Origin: Himantopus leucocephalus
Lineage: Eukaryota > Chordata > Aves > Charadriiformes > Recurvirostridae
Length of the DNA: 64,000 nt
Direction of reading: 5' to 3'
NCBI GenBank assembly: GCA_003993805.1
Contig: RSEF01000014.1
Location: 6,509,890-6,573,889 of the forward strand
Under the pieces are notes generated by a model. That model saw only the letters and a list, made by a program, of their open reading frames with translations, was not told the origin of the DNA and made no database searches. The position numbers were made by a program, and so were the translations under genes. This document shows, piece by piece, positions 36,150 through 46,799 of the stretch (positions are counted from its first letter, which is position 1; each line of letters opens with the position of its first letter).

Positions 36150-36885
36150 CAGCAGGACCTGCTGTCAGTGGAGTTCCCCAGGACTCTGCGGTGGAGCCTG
36201 TGCTGTTCAACATACCCATAAATGCCCTGGAAAAGAGGGTGAATAGTAAGATGATAATGTTTGCTGATTATATGAAACTATTCAAGATAGTCAAGATTAA
36301 AACTGACTGCAAAAGAGTAGCAGAAGTTTCTGATGATATGAACTGGCTGGATAATAAACTGGCAGATGAAATTATTGACAGAGATGAAATTTCCTATTAC
36401 TCTACAGAAAAGGTATGTCTTCTGAAAACACCAGTTCTGTGCCGAGCTGTGGTTCAAAATGTTAGGTACTGGGAAGAAAGGAACAGAAAAAAATAAGAGA
36501 ATGCCACTGTATGAACCCATGGGGCACCCAAATCTCAAATACTTCACACAATTCTAATCACTCTGTTGGAGAGAGGGATGTAGAAAAAACAGAAAAGATA
36601 CAAAAAAGTAGGAATGGTATAATTAGAGGTCTACCATGGTTTTTGAATAATGAAAAATTAAAATTGACTGGAACACTTTGTGAAAGAGTTGGCTGCAGGG
36701 TGGGTGCCATATGGGGAGGCGAGGAGGAGGTGATTCGGTGTTGCTCAGTGCAGGAAGCAGAGGAGGCACCTGGCTAAGTTTTCAGGCAGGAGGTGTACGA
36801 TAAAGGAAAGATAGTACTTTTTCAGAAAACATAAACTGTGGAGGTCGTTGGTCCAGGCAGTAGTTAAGATTGGAAATAAAAGTTA
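36150..36885 (+). mobile_element. Ancient CR1-type LINE fragment with reverse-transcriptase remains
   Basis: Translation of 36191-36496 gives PVLFNIPINALEKRVNSKMI, then MFADYMKLFK and NWLDNKLADE. These match the CR1 ORF2 reverse-transcriptase region in order. The catalytic FADD box reads FADY, so one of the two essential Asp residues is gone. The next block carries EKTEKIQKSRNGIIRGLPWF, the KIQKRATRMIRGL-like stretch. Further on, AGTACTTTTTCAG and AAACTGTGGAGGTCGTTGG match the 3' part of older CR1 subfamilies. Stops and frameshifts separate the blocks. The divergence is clearly greater than in the copies at 2.9 and 17.3 kb. Confidence 0.85.
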
Positions 36886-38378
36886 TTTGGAAAAAAAACC
36901 CCAAATTTACGGAAGAAAGATCCAGTAAGGACTATTAAATACGGCAGCGTGTATGCAGCCTCTGGCTCAGCAAATAGCTAAAGCACAGGTTAGTGGAGCT
37001 GAGAAGGTGGGAACGGCGTTCTGTCCCTGGGCTGCTCTTGCATTTTGTGCCTGAGCAGCCGAGACAAGACAGTTTCAAAGGAAGGAAATGTGACTGGATA
37101 GACATTTATTCTGGCCATGTGCCACCAGCTTTATGTTTCAGCGTGTGTTGTGACAAACATATCAGTGGGTTTTTTTAAATTGAAGAAGATGTTTCACGAA
37201 GCAGAATTAAAACTAAGTGTTGTATCATTAGAGAAATTGAGTTAAAAAAAAGCATTGAGATGTTTTTGGAAAATGTTTCAATACTGAGCAACTATTTGAT
37301 GAATCTCTGGACTGTCTCACTGTCACTGAAAAAAAACCCCTATCTGCTGTCTCAAATGTTTTTATATATTACAAAAAAAAAAAAAAGCCCAAAACCTGGA
37401 GGAATCAGGGAGAGAAGAGGTTGACTTCTGACTTTTCCTTCTACCCTAACTCTTCCTTTAAGCAGTTTATCTCCCAAGGGGGTTAATAGGGCACTCATAA
37501 CCTTTCTCAGTAGATGAGGTCTTATTGGAGATGTGGGAACCCTTACTAGGCAAAATTATCTATTTCTGCTGAACTCTTCCAGCGCACATCTGATTTGCTG
37601 ATGAATGTGGTGCAGGAGCGTGGAAACCTATCTTCACGTGGATTATTTTTGAGTACCCATAACACAGACTTACAAGGGACAGGTACCGGTATGAAACACA
37701 GAGGAGTTTTGATCCGTTATTACACAAATCTGCCAATTGCCAGCATTTAAAAAGAGGGTAAATGAAGGTTGCTGTCTCCCTGCTCTGTGCTAGGAGCTAG
37801 AATAAAGCACGAGGGGAACTGCAAAGCTGCCCTGTACCTTTGCTACAAATAGGAAGACAGATTGTGTTTCCCCCAGCCCCATCAAGTTCTGTGCACAAAA
37901 CCCATTTGCCAAGTCTTGGTGCACTTTGAATGTGTGAGAGACAGATTAATTTCACAGTATAAGCAGAGATTAACTGTAAATAAAATTGCAACTTGCACAG
38001 ACTAGCTGTATACTTCCCTGTAATGGGGTTTCAGTGTATCAGGCTGCGCAGTAACCGTGCTCTGCTGTATATCTTTCAGCAGTTGCTGATGCTGCCTGCA
38101 TTTTCAATGGGTTTCCTTTAAATGCTTTTTCTTATTTGCTTATAGAAAGTTTAGAGCTGCAGGCAGCGGTGGTGGTGTCTAGGGAGTGCAGTTAATTGGA
38201 CTTTAGTTCTACCTGTTTAGACAAGTAGATGGAAAGGTGCTTTTGGGATTCCCCAGTAGCCCACTGGGATCTAGAGACGGCTATAAAAAAAAAAAAAAAT
38301 AACAAAAATGACACAGTGAATATTTTGAGTCTTTTATCCGGGTTCTTAAGTAAGTTAAATCTGGCAAAGAGTCAAGCA

Positions 38379-38505
38379 TCCGTTCCACAGGTGGGGAGAC
38401 TGAGCCTCAGATTGCACAAACTATTTGCGCAAGGTTACAGAGAGAGTGGCAAAGTCAGAACCAGCGTCTCCGTTTCCCGCCTTCCCTTCTCCTCCACAAC
38501 ACGGG
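38379..38505 (-). repeat. MIR-type SINE (minus strand)
   Basis: The + strand reads GTGGGGAGACTGAGCCTCAG, then GCGCAAGGTTACAGAGAGAG, then GGCAAAGTCAGAACCAGCG. These follow the reversed MIR order GATGAGGAAACTGAGGC, GCCCAAGGTCACACAGC and GGCAGAGCCGGGATTCGAACC. Alignment covers about 110 bases with modest divergence. It overlaps an open frame of 93 codons (38229-38510), which is not a gene. Confidence 0.62.
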
Positions 38506-39648
38506 ATTAATTTGTCCATGAAAAATAAATAGCGCTGCATACCTGCTGAGAAATAAGCTTATTTTATTTATTATTACTAGTCTTTTAGGCCACTCTGTAA
38601 TCTCTCAAACAGTAAGGCAGGACTGATACTGCTGGGAAAGGTATAGTCCAAAAGGTCCTTAAAGTGTTTTCCTCCGTTCATAATTTTTTCGCCAGAAGTA
38701 TTTAGAGAGCAAAAGGAGCAAAATTCCTTTCGGGGGTGTGGCTGTGGGGTAGGAGAGGGGGAGAAGAAAGGAAGTTAGTTTTAACCATTTTTATAGCTGA
38801 AGAGGTAGCGAAACGATAAAAGAAAATGCGTACAACTTGGAAGACAAATCTCTCTGGGAAGATCACTAAAGCCCAAATGAATGCTGCTGACAGGCATCAG
38901 AGTGCTTAGATAAGATCCTATTATTCAGACTCATAACTTTGAGTAGAGGAAGATATCCGTAACCGAAATGTAGAAAAATAGAGATGGTAATATTCAGTTT
39001 GCCAGCTGAGTTGCTGATAGGAAGGTGTATCTCACAGTGATTAGAGGATTAGAAGGTTTGCTAATACTGTTAGTAGAATGGGATTTACGGAATGACACCA
39101 GTGTTAAAGGTTTGAGTGTACCGAATGCAGGATTTCATTATTTCCTAGGTGCCTATCAAGTCTAATGTGTGGGAAAATGGAGTTGCTATTATTTAAACTT
39201 GAAATCATTTCCAGGCTTCTCAGCATCAGGAGAACTATTCCATTTTGCATCATCTGTTTCTTCATTACTCAGTGATAATTTGTATTTGCCCAGGAGGATT
39301 TTCAAGAGATGAATAACACTCTCACCGAGAATTCCGAACATTGAAATTTACGCTAATTCTGTATAGGGGCTGTTGTACGAAATTTAAATTATGCCTTTTG
39401 CAAGCTACTACACTACGTCTATTCTCTATCAGACAATGCACTCTACATAGTGGATTTCTCCCTGAGATGATTACCTTCTAGATTACACGTACATTTCATT
39501 TTATCAGCAGAACAAAAGCATCAGAGGTGATTGTAGTAAATGATACATGTTTATAAAAGCAGCAGCAGCAATTGAGTGTTGTTTTTCAATCCTTCCATAC
39601 ATTGTTTGTACACTCTTTCCAGGAGTTAATATAGCTTTCTTCTGTATC

Positions 39649-39678
39649 AAGTACACTGAGAATAAGTACACTGAGAGA
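39649..39678 (+). repeat. 15-bp tandem duplication
   Basis: AAGTACACTGAGAAT is followed directly by AAGTACACTGAGAGA. This is a minor slippage event in intron. Confidence 0.55.
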
Positions 39679-41032
39679 ATATATGAATGGAAGTATAATA
39701 CAATAGTATTTAACTTCGGGATTTTTAAAATCATAATGATGATGATATAGATATTCCCGCAGTGCTTTCGCTCTGAGAACGTTAAGTCATTGCCAACACT
39801 GCAATGAAATTCATTGTCTGCAGATGCTCAATTCATCAGTGACATCGCCTAATGCTTCTGTGATACCCCGCTTTTCTCTGTTTGGGCAAATTTCACTCAC
39901 CCGTGATTTTAAGTCCCTAGGTCCTTACCTTATTACAAGGGAATGTGAAGCTCTGAGGTTTTAAGTGATACGTGTCCAAAAATAACTACCGACTATGAAA
40001 ACACCAAGTTTGGGGCTGAGATAACTTAAAATCAGCTTGATACCCTTGTGATCCTGTGATTATCCAATCACATAGTCAAACAGCCGCTTCACTTCAGATC
40101 CCTGCGTCATTTGGTCAGTTAGGGATTTCTGGGATGTAAAGATAAAACATCGTCTGATATGAGGAGTGGGACGGGAACATCTGCGTATGACTGTTCTAAG
40201 CACCGGACACCTCTCAAAGAAAAGAGAATCCTCCACTATTTGTATATATTGAATTTACAGCCACTTCATGCCAGCTGACTGGGATATGACTGCAGCAAAA
40301 ATATGCGTGAAATAACTGTGTCAGGGTTTGTAGAACATGCACACAAAAGAAAACGGAAAGAAATGGGACTGTAAGTTCTATCTAGGGTAGGATTTCTGTT
40401 TCTTTTAATGTCTGCACTTTTCAAATAACAGGTAAAGCTCGAGAATGAATAATAATAATACTAACAACTTAAAACTATCCTATTGTTGGCAACATGTTGT
40501 TTGTACATCAGCTCAAACTAAGCTGCCAAATTAGGACTCGAATACAGCCGTGTAAGCACTTCATTTTTTTATGTGTAATTTGCCATTTCCTTTTTATTTT
40601 GACATCTTAGTCACAGTAGCACAGAAGAATCTTATTTGGGATGGAACAGTCTTATAGACTTGCTGCATTGCCACACTGCTGCTCTTTAAGTAGCATGATT
40701 CTGGCTTTCAACATGAAATTGCTGTAAATCTTATTTCGTAGTAGCATGAAATATGATTGGGTGAAGAAAGTAATTTGATAACATGTTTTCTCAACATTCC
40801 TTCTTTCACTGTTTGCTGGTTTTATTCCCACATGTTCTGCAGTGCATTATTACCATTGATAATGTACGATGCAGCCTCCGTTTATCAAAAGCTGCTTGTA
40901 AAAATATAAATAATTGGTGTAGAAGGATGGGAAACCAGGGATATGACCATAACGGTGCTGGGTGTTTTGAACACCTAAAACACGTTTTGCAAAGACTAAT
41001 AGTGAAATTATTCTTTTTTTTTTTTTTCATAG

Positions 41033-41227
41033 GTGTTCCCATTCCCACCCTGGTGTGGTACAAGGACTCTGTTCCCCTCAGCAAACTGGAAAACCCCCGC
41101 TACAAAGTACTGCTGAGTGGTGGGCTGCGGATCCGGGCGCTGCGTCCTCAGGACGCTGGAATCTTCCAGTGTTTTGCTAGTAATAAAGCCGGGGAGATAC
41201 AGACCTACACCTACCTGGACGTGACGA
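41033..41227 (+). CDS. SDK1: SDK1 exon: second half of Ig domain 4
   Basis: This exon of 195 bases, phase 1 to phase 1, completes Ig4. It reads (G)VPIPTLVWYKDSVPLSKLE, then a GGLRIRALRPQDAGIFQCF stretch, and ends in YTYLDVT. The core Trp is in VWYKD, and Asp-Ala-Gly and the second disulfide Cys are in DAGIFQC. The donor GA|gtgagt is strong. Because the exon is symmetric in phase, it could be skipped alone or together with the exon at 34942 without a frame change. The antisense frame through 40806-41084 is a shadow. Confidence 0.95.
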
Positions 41228-42444
41228 GTGAGTAAGGAGTTGTGATACGAGACCGATGAGTTGTCTTGTCAGTTCTGTAGGCGACCCTACATCCATCAGA
41301 TTTCTTCACCGCTCTGTGCTCGTTCAGTTCAACTCACAGAACCCCGTTTTTCACCACGTGTAGCTGCCCTAGCTGTAAGGTACCCCAAAATGCCCTCTGT
41401 GGCCTGGACACAATCAGCGGAAGCCGGTAGAAAAACTTTCCGTGACATAAGGGCCTTTAGATGAACTCTCCTGTGTCACGCTACAAAGGGAGAACTTAGT
41501 CAAAAGGAAAAAAAAAGGAAGTTTAATTGTGAAATAATTTTATCTTTCCTTTGTATTTCAATAATTTAGTTCTACTGTAACGTAATTCTGTTCTGAAATT
41601 GAGGTACTGCTTCATGATTGTGCACGGGGTCATTTTATCTGCCTTTTGTCCACTACTGCATTTAGTAGGGGAAGGAATGAAAAGTTCAAGTTAAATGTCT
41701 TTTTTTTGGCCAAGAAGTCTGATTAAATGGTTTTGTTAATGAAGTACACTCTTCTCTATGGAAGAATTACAAATCCTAGTGCTGTCTCTTAAAAGCAATT
41801 ATTAGCGGGCATTTCTGTAATAGTATAACTCCTCTTCAGGAAGCTGATTTTTAGCTCAAAATCAGTTTACACATACTGAGCAGAATTCCTACTGGCCTCG
41901 GAAACTGGATCAGCCCCAGTTTAAGCTATATCTAGGAAACCGCAGAAAAAAAAATGTCATAGAATGCAACTTGGGAAAATAAGAGAGAAAGAAACTTGGA
42001 GAATGTCTTGGATGAGGCATGGGTTCTAAATTCTTTTGGCTGACATTTAAGTTTCAAAGTTAATGTCTTTCTCAAGTTGCTTTTCTTCGTAAAGAACTCT
42101 GTTATGAAGATGAAAGAAAATAGTTTTGTTTATCTAGATTTCTCAACTTCCCCCCAAACACTCATTTTGAGCTTTATCTTCCTTTTCCTGTAAGCCATCT
42201 TACTTGTACATGTACAAGCACTGACAGATTTTTATTTTCCATGTAGGTAATAAACTGAATTAGACAATTCCTAGGAGATGAATAATGAAAGGTTACAGTC
42301 ACCGCTGAAAGGTTTTCATGTGTTATGGTCATGTCCTTCTCCATGATCAGCTCTATAAAAGTGGATGTAAAGTAGTCCATGATGATAGGTAAAGGATCTT
42401 TCTGATAGCTGATGCATTGAATATTTAAAATTTTTTGATTCTAG
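41228..42444 (+). other. SDK1: SDK1 intron between Ig4 and Ig5 (1217 bp, phase 1)
   Basis: This is ordinary AT-rich intron. No repeat family or RNA gene was recognised. The acceptor is TTTTTTGATTCTAG. Confidence 0.85.
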
Positions 42445-42561
42445 ACATTAAACCAGCATTTATACAGCCTCCAGAGGATACCACTGTTACAGAGGGGATG
42501 ACCGCAGTGCTGACCTGTGAAGTTTCAGGGGCTCCAAAACCTGCCATCTCGTGGAAGAAAG
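42445..42561 (+). CDS. SDK1: SDK1 exon: first half of Ig domain 5
   Basis: This exon of 117 bases, phase 1 to phase 1, reads (N)IKPAFIQPPEDTTVTEGM, then TAVLTCEVSGAPKPAISWKK. The first disulfide Cys is in LTCEV and the core Trp is in ISWKK, so here the split falls after strand C rather than before it as in Ig3 and Ig4. The donor AAAG|gtagcc is weak by consensus. The VSGAPKPAI-W stretch agrees with what I recall of vertebrate SDK1 and less with SDK2 (TSGAPRPAITW). Confidence 0.94.
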
Positions 42562-42820
42562 GTAGCCAGTTATTAAGTTGCTGTGGAAAAGCTGTAATCC
42601 ACATTTTCTTGTCCATTCCTATTACTGAGATTCTGTAGATCCATTTAGTGCATATTTCTTCCTTTCTCTGGTTCCGCGAGCAGAGGGTTTGTCGCGGGGC
42701 TGTTGTGAGCCAGTGGCCTGGACCGGCTGTAATAGTCTTTCGGAAGAACCAGAATTGCAGCGCTTAATCCGCGCAGTCTACGTGACACTAATCACGCTGG
42801 TTTTCCCTTCTGTGTTTCAG
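42562..42820 (+). other. SDK1: SDK1 intron within Ig5 (259 bp, phase 1)
   Basis: This is the shortest intron in the window, with gtagcc as donor and a good pyrimidine tract (TTTTCCCTTCTGTGTTTCAG) at the acceptor. The weak donor together with the short length suggests recognition by intron definition, or a chance of retention. Retention adds an in-frame stop after a few codons. Confidence 0.88.
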
Positions 42821-42988
42821 GAAACCAGATCTTAGCCAGCGGCTCCGTTCAGATTCCTCGGTTCATTCTCCTCGAATCTGGAGGGCTCCAGATAACACCC
42901 GTTTTCCTTCAGGATGCCGGCAATTACACTTGCTGTGCAGTCAACTCTGAAGGAGCTCTGAATGCTTTTGTGATGCTGACAGTGTGGA
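42821..42988 (+). CDS. SDK1: SDK1 exon: second half of Ig domain 5
   Basis: This exon of 168 bases, phase 1 to phase 1, reads (G)NQILASGSVQIPRFILLES, then GGLQITPVFLQDAGNYTCCA, and ends in MLTVW. DAGNYTC supplies the Asp, Tyr corner and second disulfide Cys. NYT is an N-glycosylation sequon. A second Cys directly follows (TCC). That is unusual at this position, where I recall an aromatic residue in mammalian SDK1. The donor GGA|gtaagg is strong. The LASGSV-IPRF-LLESGGLQI pattern is diagnostic of SDK1. Confidence 0.95.
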
Positions 42989-45070
42989 GTAAGGATAACG
43001 CTTTGTTTAAAGTCTAACTTTAATCAAGTATTAATCAGTTTTTGTTGTATGCTCAGGAAGTTTTCATAAGTAATTACGCTTTCCTAGTTAATAGAGATAC
43101 TTGTATGATTTAATAGGAATAATGTGTCTATTTTAGGAAACCTCTCACAAATACCCTTTTTGTTTGTATAATTATGCACGTAAACTTTTATATTTTGTGA
43201 AAGGAAGTGTATTTAAATAGAGCTTCAACCACAGTTACAGTTTTACTCAGGTTTGGCCTTGGCGAATCTCGCATTGCAGATCAGACCTTTTCCCTCGTAG
43301 ATTTGGCGTTTCGCAGTGGGTTCCTGCCTCCAGCAGTCCGCAGGCAGTACAGAGCAGCCCACGCTCTTACCAAGGCCGTGGCCGCAGTTACGATGGATAT
43401 GATTTCCCTCATACCTTTGTATTTCTTTGTGGCCCTGGGCACTGTTGGAAGCCAAACCAAAGTAGAGCAGACTTCAGCTGGTCTCTCATGCCAGATTGGC
43501 ACGGCACAGGGCAACCCATGAAATTATTTTGTCCTTCCCCGTTTGTCCTTGATCTCTATTTTTTTGTTTCCTCTGTTGGGGAAGAGAGTCTGATCCAACA
43601 CGTTCACCAGTGCTACTCCTAAGTGAGTTGAATTTAAGCGTGATGTGTTTTTTGCTACTAAAGGTAGGAAATAATGATCCCTGAGCTGGGACTAAAAATA
43701 ATTAAAGCCAAGGAAGATGATGATGATGATAAGTGCAGAAGTGTTGTGGCCCTCTCTCCTTTCCTCTACTTGAAGTACTGATTATGCTGCTGATGTGCGG
43801 TGCATATTTGACATTTGTTAATCCCCAAACTGTGCAAGTTAAATCGCCAGCATTTTTCCTTTTGATCTTGGGAATGCCTGAAGACAATACTGGTAGTAAA
43901 TGTAATGTAGTTGTGTCGTATCGCCATCTTATTTATATCGTACTGACAATATAGAGTTGGTATACATATCAGGGTGTTGTAAGCTGAATGATATCCAGGT
44001 GTATGGATCAAGTCAAGGAGATCCTTCCTATTAATTCTCAAAGGCGTGGTTCTTACATGTATTAAAGATAGTTGCTGTTCATTGTACTGTATTCAAGGGG
44101 GAAAAGAAAAGTGAATATAAGCTAATATTTGTGTAGCAACAAGCACCATTATAAAGCTAGAAGGCATACATAGGTACATCAGGAATAATGCTAAAAATTC
44201 CATGCTATTAGCATTAGCTTTTGATTTTGCTGATGATTCCTTCTTGTGCATGTATGAGATATCTCAGTAGACACTGATTATCTCTGTAGGGATTTGGGAC
44301 TGATTAACATTATCCACATATCTTCTACACTCATCCTTGTTGTCTACCTGCTTCAGCTGATGCTATCTGCTGCTGCTACTGTGTGTTAAGCATAATAGAG
44401 ATCTTTCACACCAGATCTGGTTGCTGTAGTTACAGCAATTATTGTGTTCTGGGTCTCCAGGAGGTGCTTGAATAAAGATGTTTTGAAACATTTCAGTAAA
44501 CAACATATCTTTCTTATACAGAAAATTCAGACTACCAGAAGCTCCTCCTCCTTTAACCTCCTTCCTGGATCTGATGAGATTGTAGGGTGCCATTTAAGTT
44601 TTCCTCTTTCTGGATATTTTTCTACTGTGTTCTTCTTTGCACAGATTTTCTTTGGGTTTGTTTTTGTTTTCCCTGCTCCAAACAGTGTGACTTGTTTCCT
44701 GACTAAATGTATGTTTGGATTCATTTATAATGCCTTACAAACATACTTGCTGCCTTACAACTTTAGGGAGTTGCCATAGATGCTTACCACAAGCCAAGTG
44801 GGAGTTAGTACAGCTTTAGCGCTCTTCCTACTCGGATCACTGCCGACTCGGGCTCATGCCCTCCGCTGCGTTTGCTTCTCTGCACCCCGCAGTGCACCAC
44901 CTCCTCTTGACACGATGACATTAGAGGGAGGGGAGCCCTCACAGCAAAGACTTGCAGAGGAATGGCCCGTTTGCTTTGAATGACAAATGTTCAGTTGCTT
45001 GCTCTCTGAGTCAAACATCCGAGTCAAAATGCTGTAATTTCACCTGAACTACGGCTTGTGCTCCTTTCAG
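42989..45070 (+). other. SDK1: SDK1 intron between Ig5 and Ig6 (2082 bp, phase 1)
   Basis: No repeat family was recognised. A short (GAT)n stretch lies near 43719-43731. Frames of 60 to 111 codons on both strands lack any family signature. The acceptor is GTGCTCCTTTCAG. Confidence 0.83.
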
Positions 45071-45173
45071 ATCGCACGTTCATTGTTCACCCTCCTGAGG
45101 ACAGCACTGTGATCAAAGGAACCACAGCCACTCTGCGATGTGAAGCAACTCATGATCCCAGAATTTCAATCAG
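45071..45173 (+). CDS. SDK1: SDK1 exon: first half of Ig domain 6
   Basis: This exon of 103 bases, phase 1 in and phase 2 out, reads (N)RTFIVHPPEDSTVIKGTT, then ATLRCEATHDPRISIR. NRT, formed across the junction with the previous exon, is an N-glycosylation sequon. The first disulfide Cys is in LRCEA. The THDPR-S/T-IRY phrase at the domain middle is a sidekick hallmark. The donor CAG|gttggt departs from consensus at +3 to +5, so splicing may be sensitive. The exon is too short to appear as a long open frame and was found by phase and homology. Confidence 0.93.
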
Positions 45174-46310
45174 GTTGGTGGTGTCAGTTCTTGTTTGCGT
45201 GGTTTATCCGAGCCTAATTTTATAAGCTATATGAATAGCATTAGGTGAAAAGTTTCAAGACCCCCAATTTTAACACCAGACCCCTGATTACTGCATTATA
45301 AGGTTGTACACAGTATCATTAATCATATAAATCCCATCTTCCATTTCAGCCTTATGTATTATTTACAATGAGCTATGTTCCACTTCATGACTTCAATACA
45401 GCCTTCCATGATTTTACTGTCAAGGTTAATACACTATCAATAAAACCAACTTGTCAGGAGCTGATACTTAATGAGAGTAAAAGCCAAAGAGAAGGAATAG
45501 GATTTCAGAAGTGTTTACATTGGGGTGCTTGAAAGCAACACAATAGATGCCCACGTTCTTGGAAACAACTCCATAACTCGGGGCTATATTCTGCTTTAAC
45601 TGTGTAAAGGAAAACAGAATCGGTCTGAACTATTAAAATTTGCACTAGAGCATTTAGAGGAAGCTCACCATTTTAAAATAAATTTACCATGAAAATTTAT
45701 GTAGTCTGAAAGCAACACGAATGAAAGAAAACGCAAGGAACAGCATGGAGTGTGCTAGAAGGGTGAACTGCAGAAAGTCAACTTCGGAAAGAGAAATCCA
45801 GGTGTAAAAATTTCATGTAGAGATAGTTCCTTGTAAGACCACGGGCCATACACATCTCTGACATGTTGGTATGTATGTGTTTTAAGGCATGAGCTCTAGT
45901 AAACCTTGCCACAGCAGCTTAAGGTGTTCCTGATTGTGGCAGTCTAAGGTTATTACAGTCGTAGCAGAGGTGGGCCAACATCTCCGCTGTTAACTGCAGA
46001 GTATAATGTTCTAGTTTAAAATACTGACAAAGGTGGACTTTAGAACTTGGTCATAAGTACTTCACCTTTTCCATAGAAAATATATAGTATTGTTTATAAA
46101 ATATATAGTAACTTGGATGGAATTTCATGTCTCATTCTGATCGCTGATCTAAAACTAAAACTTGTAAAAGGCACTGTTCCTGAAAGTAACTGTAGGGGGC
46201 TGTAATTTTTAATGTGTGGTTGCACAAGCTGATCTCTTACAGAACAGTTTGAATAAACGTATTTTGAAGTTCTTGGGAGTAATTACTAACTAAAGCATTG
46301 TAATACTCAG
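45174..46310 (+). other. SDK1: SDK1 intron within Ig6 (1137 bp, phase 2)
   Basis: This is AT-rich intron without recognised repeats. An Arg codon is split (AG|G). The acceptor TAATACTCAG has a weak pyrimidine tract. Confidence 0.85.
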
Positions 46311-46487
46311 GTATGTTTGGAAGAAGGACAGTGTTGTAATAAATCCATCCAGCAGTTCCAGGATCACAGTAGAGAAAGATGGGACCCTCCTCATCAGCCA
46401 AACGTGGTCAGGTGACATCGGAGACTATACCTGTGAGGTCATCTCTTTTGGAGGAAACGACTCCAGAATGGCTCGACTAGAAGTGAT
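46311..46487 (+). CDS. SDK1: SDK1 exon: second half of Ig domain 6
   Basis: This exon of 177 bases, phase 2 on both sides, reads YVWKKDSVVINPSSSSRITV, then EKDGTLLISQTWSGDIGDYT, then CEVISFGGNDSRMARLEV. It has the core Trp in VWKKD and the second disulfide Cys in DYTCEV. The ISQTWSGDIG-Y-C and GGNDSR phrases are highly characteristic of sidekick Ig6. NDS is an N-glycosylation sequon. The donor GAT|gtgagt is strong. The phase changes from 1 to 2 inside Ig6, so this domain, unlike Ig3-5, cannot be removed as a pair without a frame change. Confidence 0.95.
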
Positions 46488-46799
46488 GTGAGTGTTCCAT
46501 CTTAATTATACGCTGTGCTTGGTTTCAGGTACCCTTGGGCATTTTTCTAGCATCTCGTTCTAGGAGATCTGGGGAGTCTGTAAGCTTGAGTTTTGGTGTG
46601 GGTTTTTTTTAGGGGAAATTAAGCCTGGCTTATTCCTAATGAAATTGCCTTGAAATGTCCTCCCTTTTGCATGCTGCCACGCTGCTTGGTCTTCCAAGTG
46701 ACTGGAGCCTTGGAAGTTACTTCCAAGTAACTGCATCTCTCTGAATCACCATGTGTACGTGTCCATCCGTTTGGATGATTGAGCTCAAGGGATAACGAT

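Larger units (their letters stand above)
35026..41032 (+). other. SDK1: SDK1 intron within Ig4 (6007 bp, phase 1)
   Basis: This intron holds a 32-bp-spaced direct repeat just after the donor, MIR-like fragments near 35.7 and 38.4 kb, and an old CR1 with reverse-transcriptase remains at 36.15-36.88 kb. The acceptor has a T-rich tract of about 17 T broken only by one C before CATAG. Confidence 0.82.

Noticed and set aside
39840..39980. Possible further MIR-like piece (TTTGGGCAAATTTCACTCA)
   Set aside because: Only one phrase resembles the MIR core and the following sequence does not keep the expected order.
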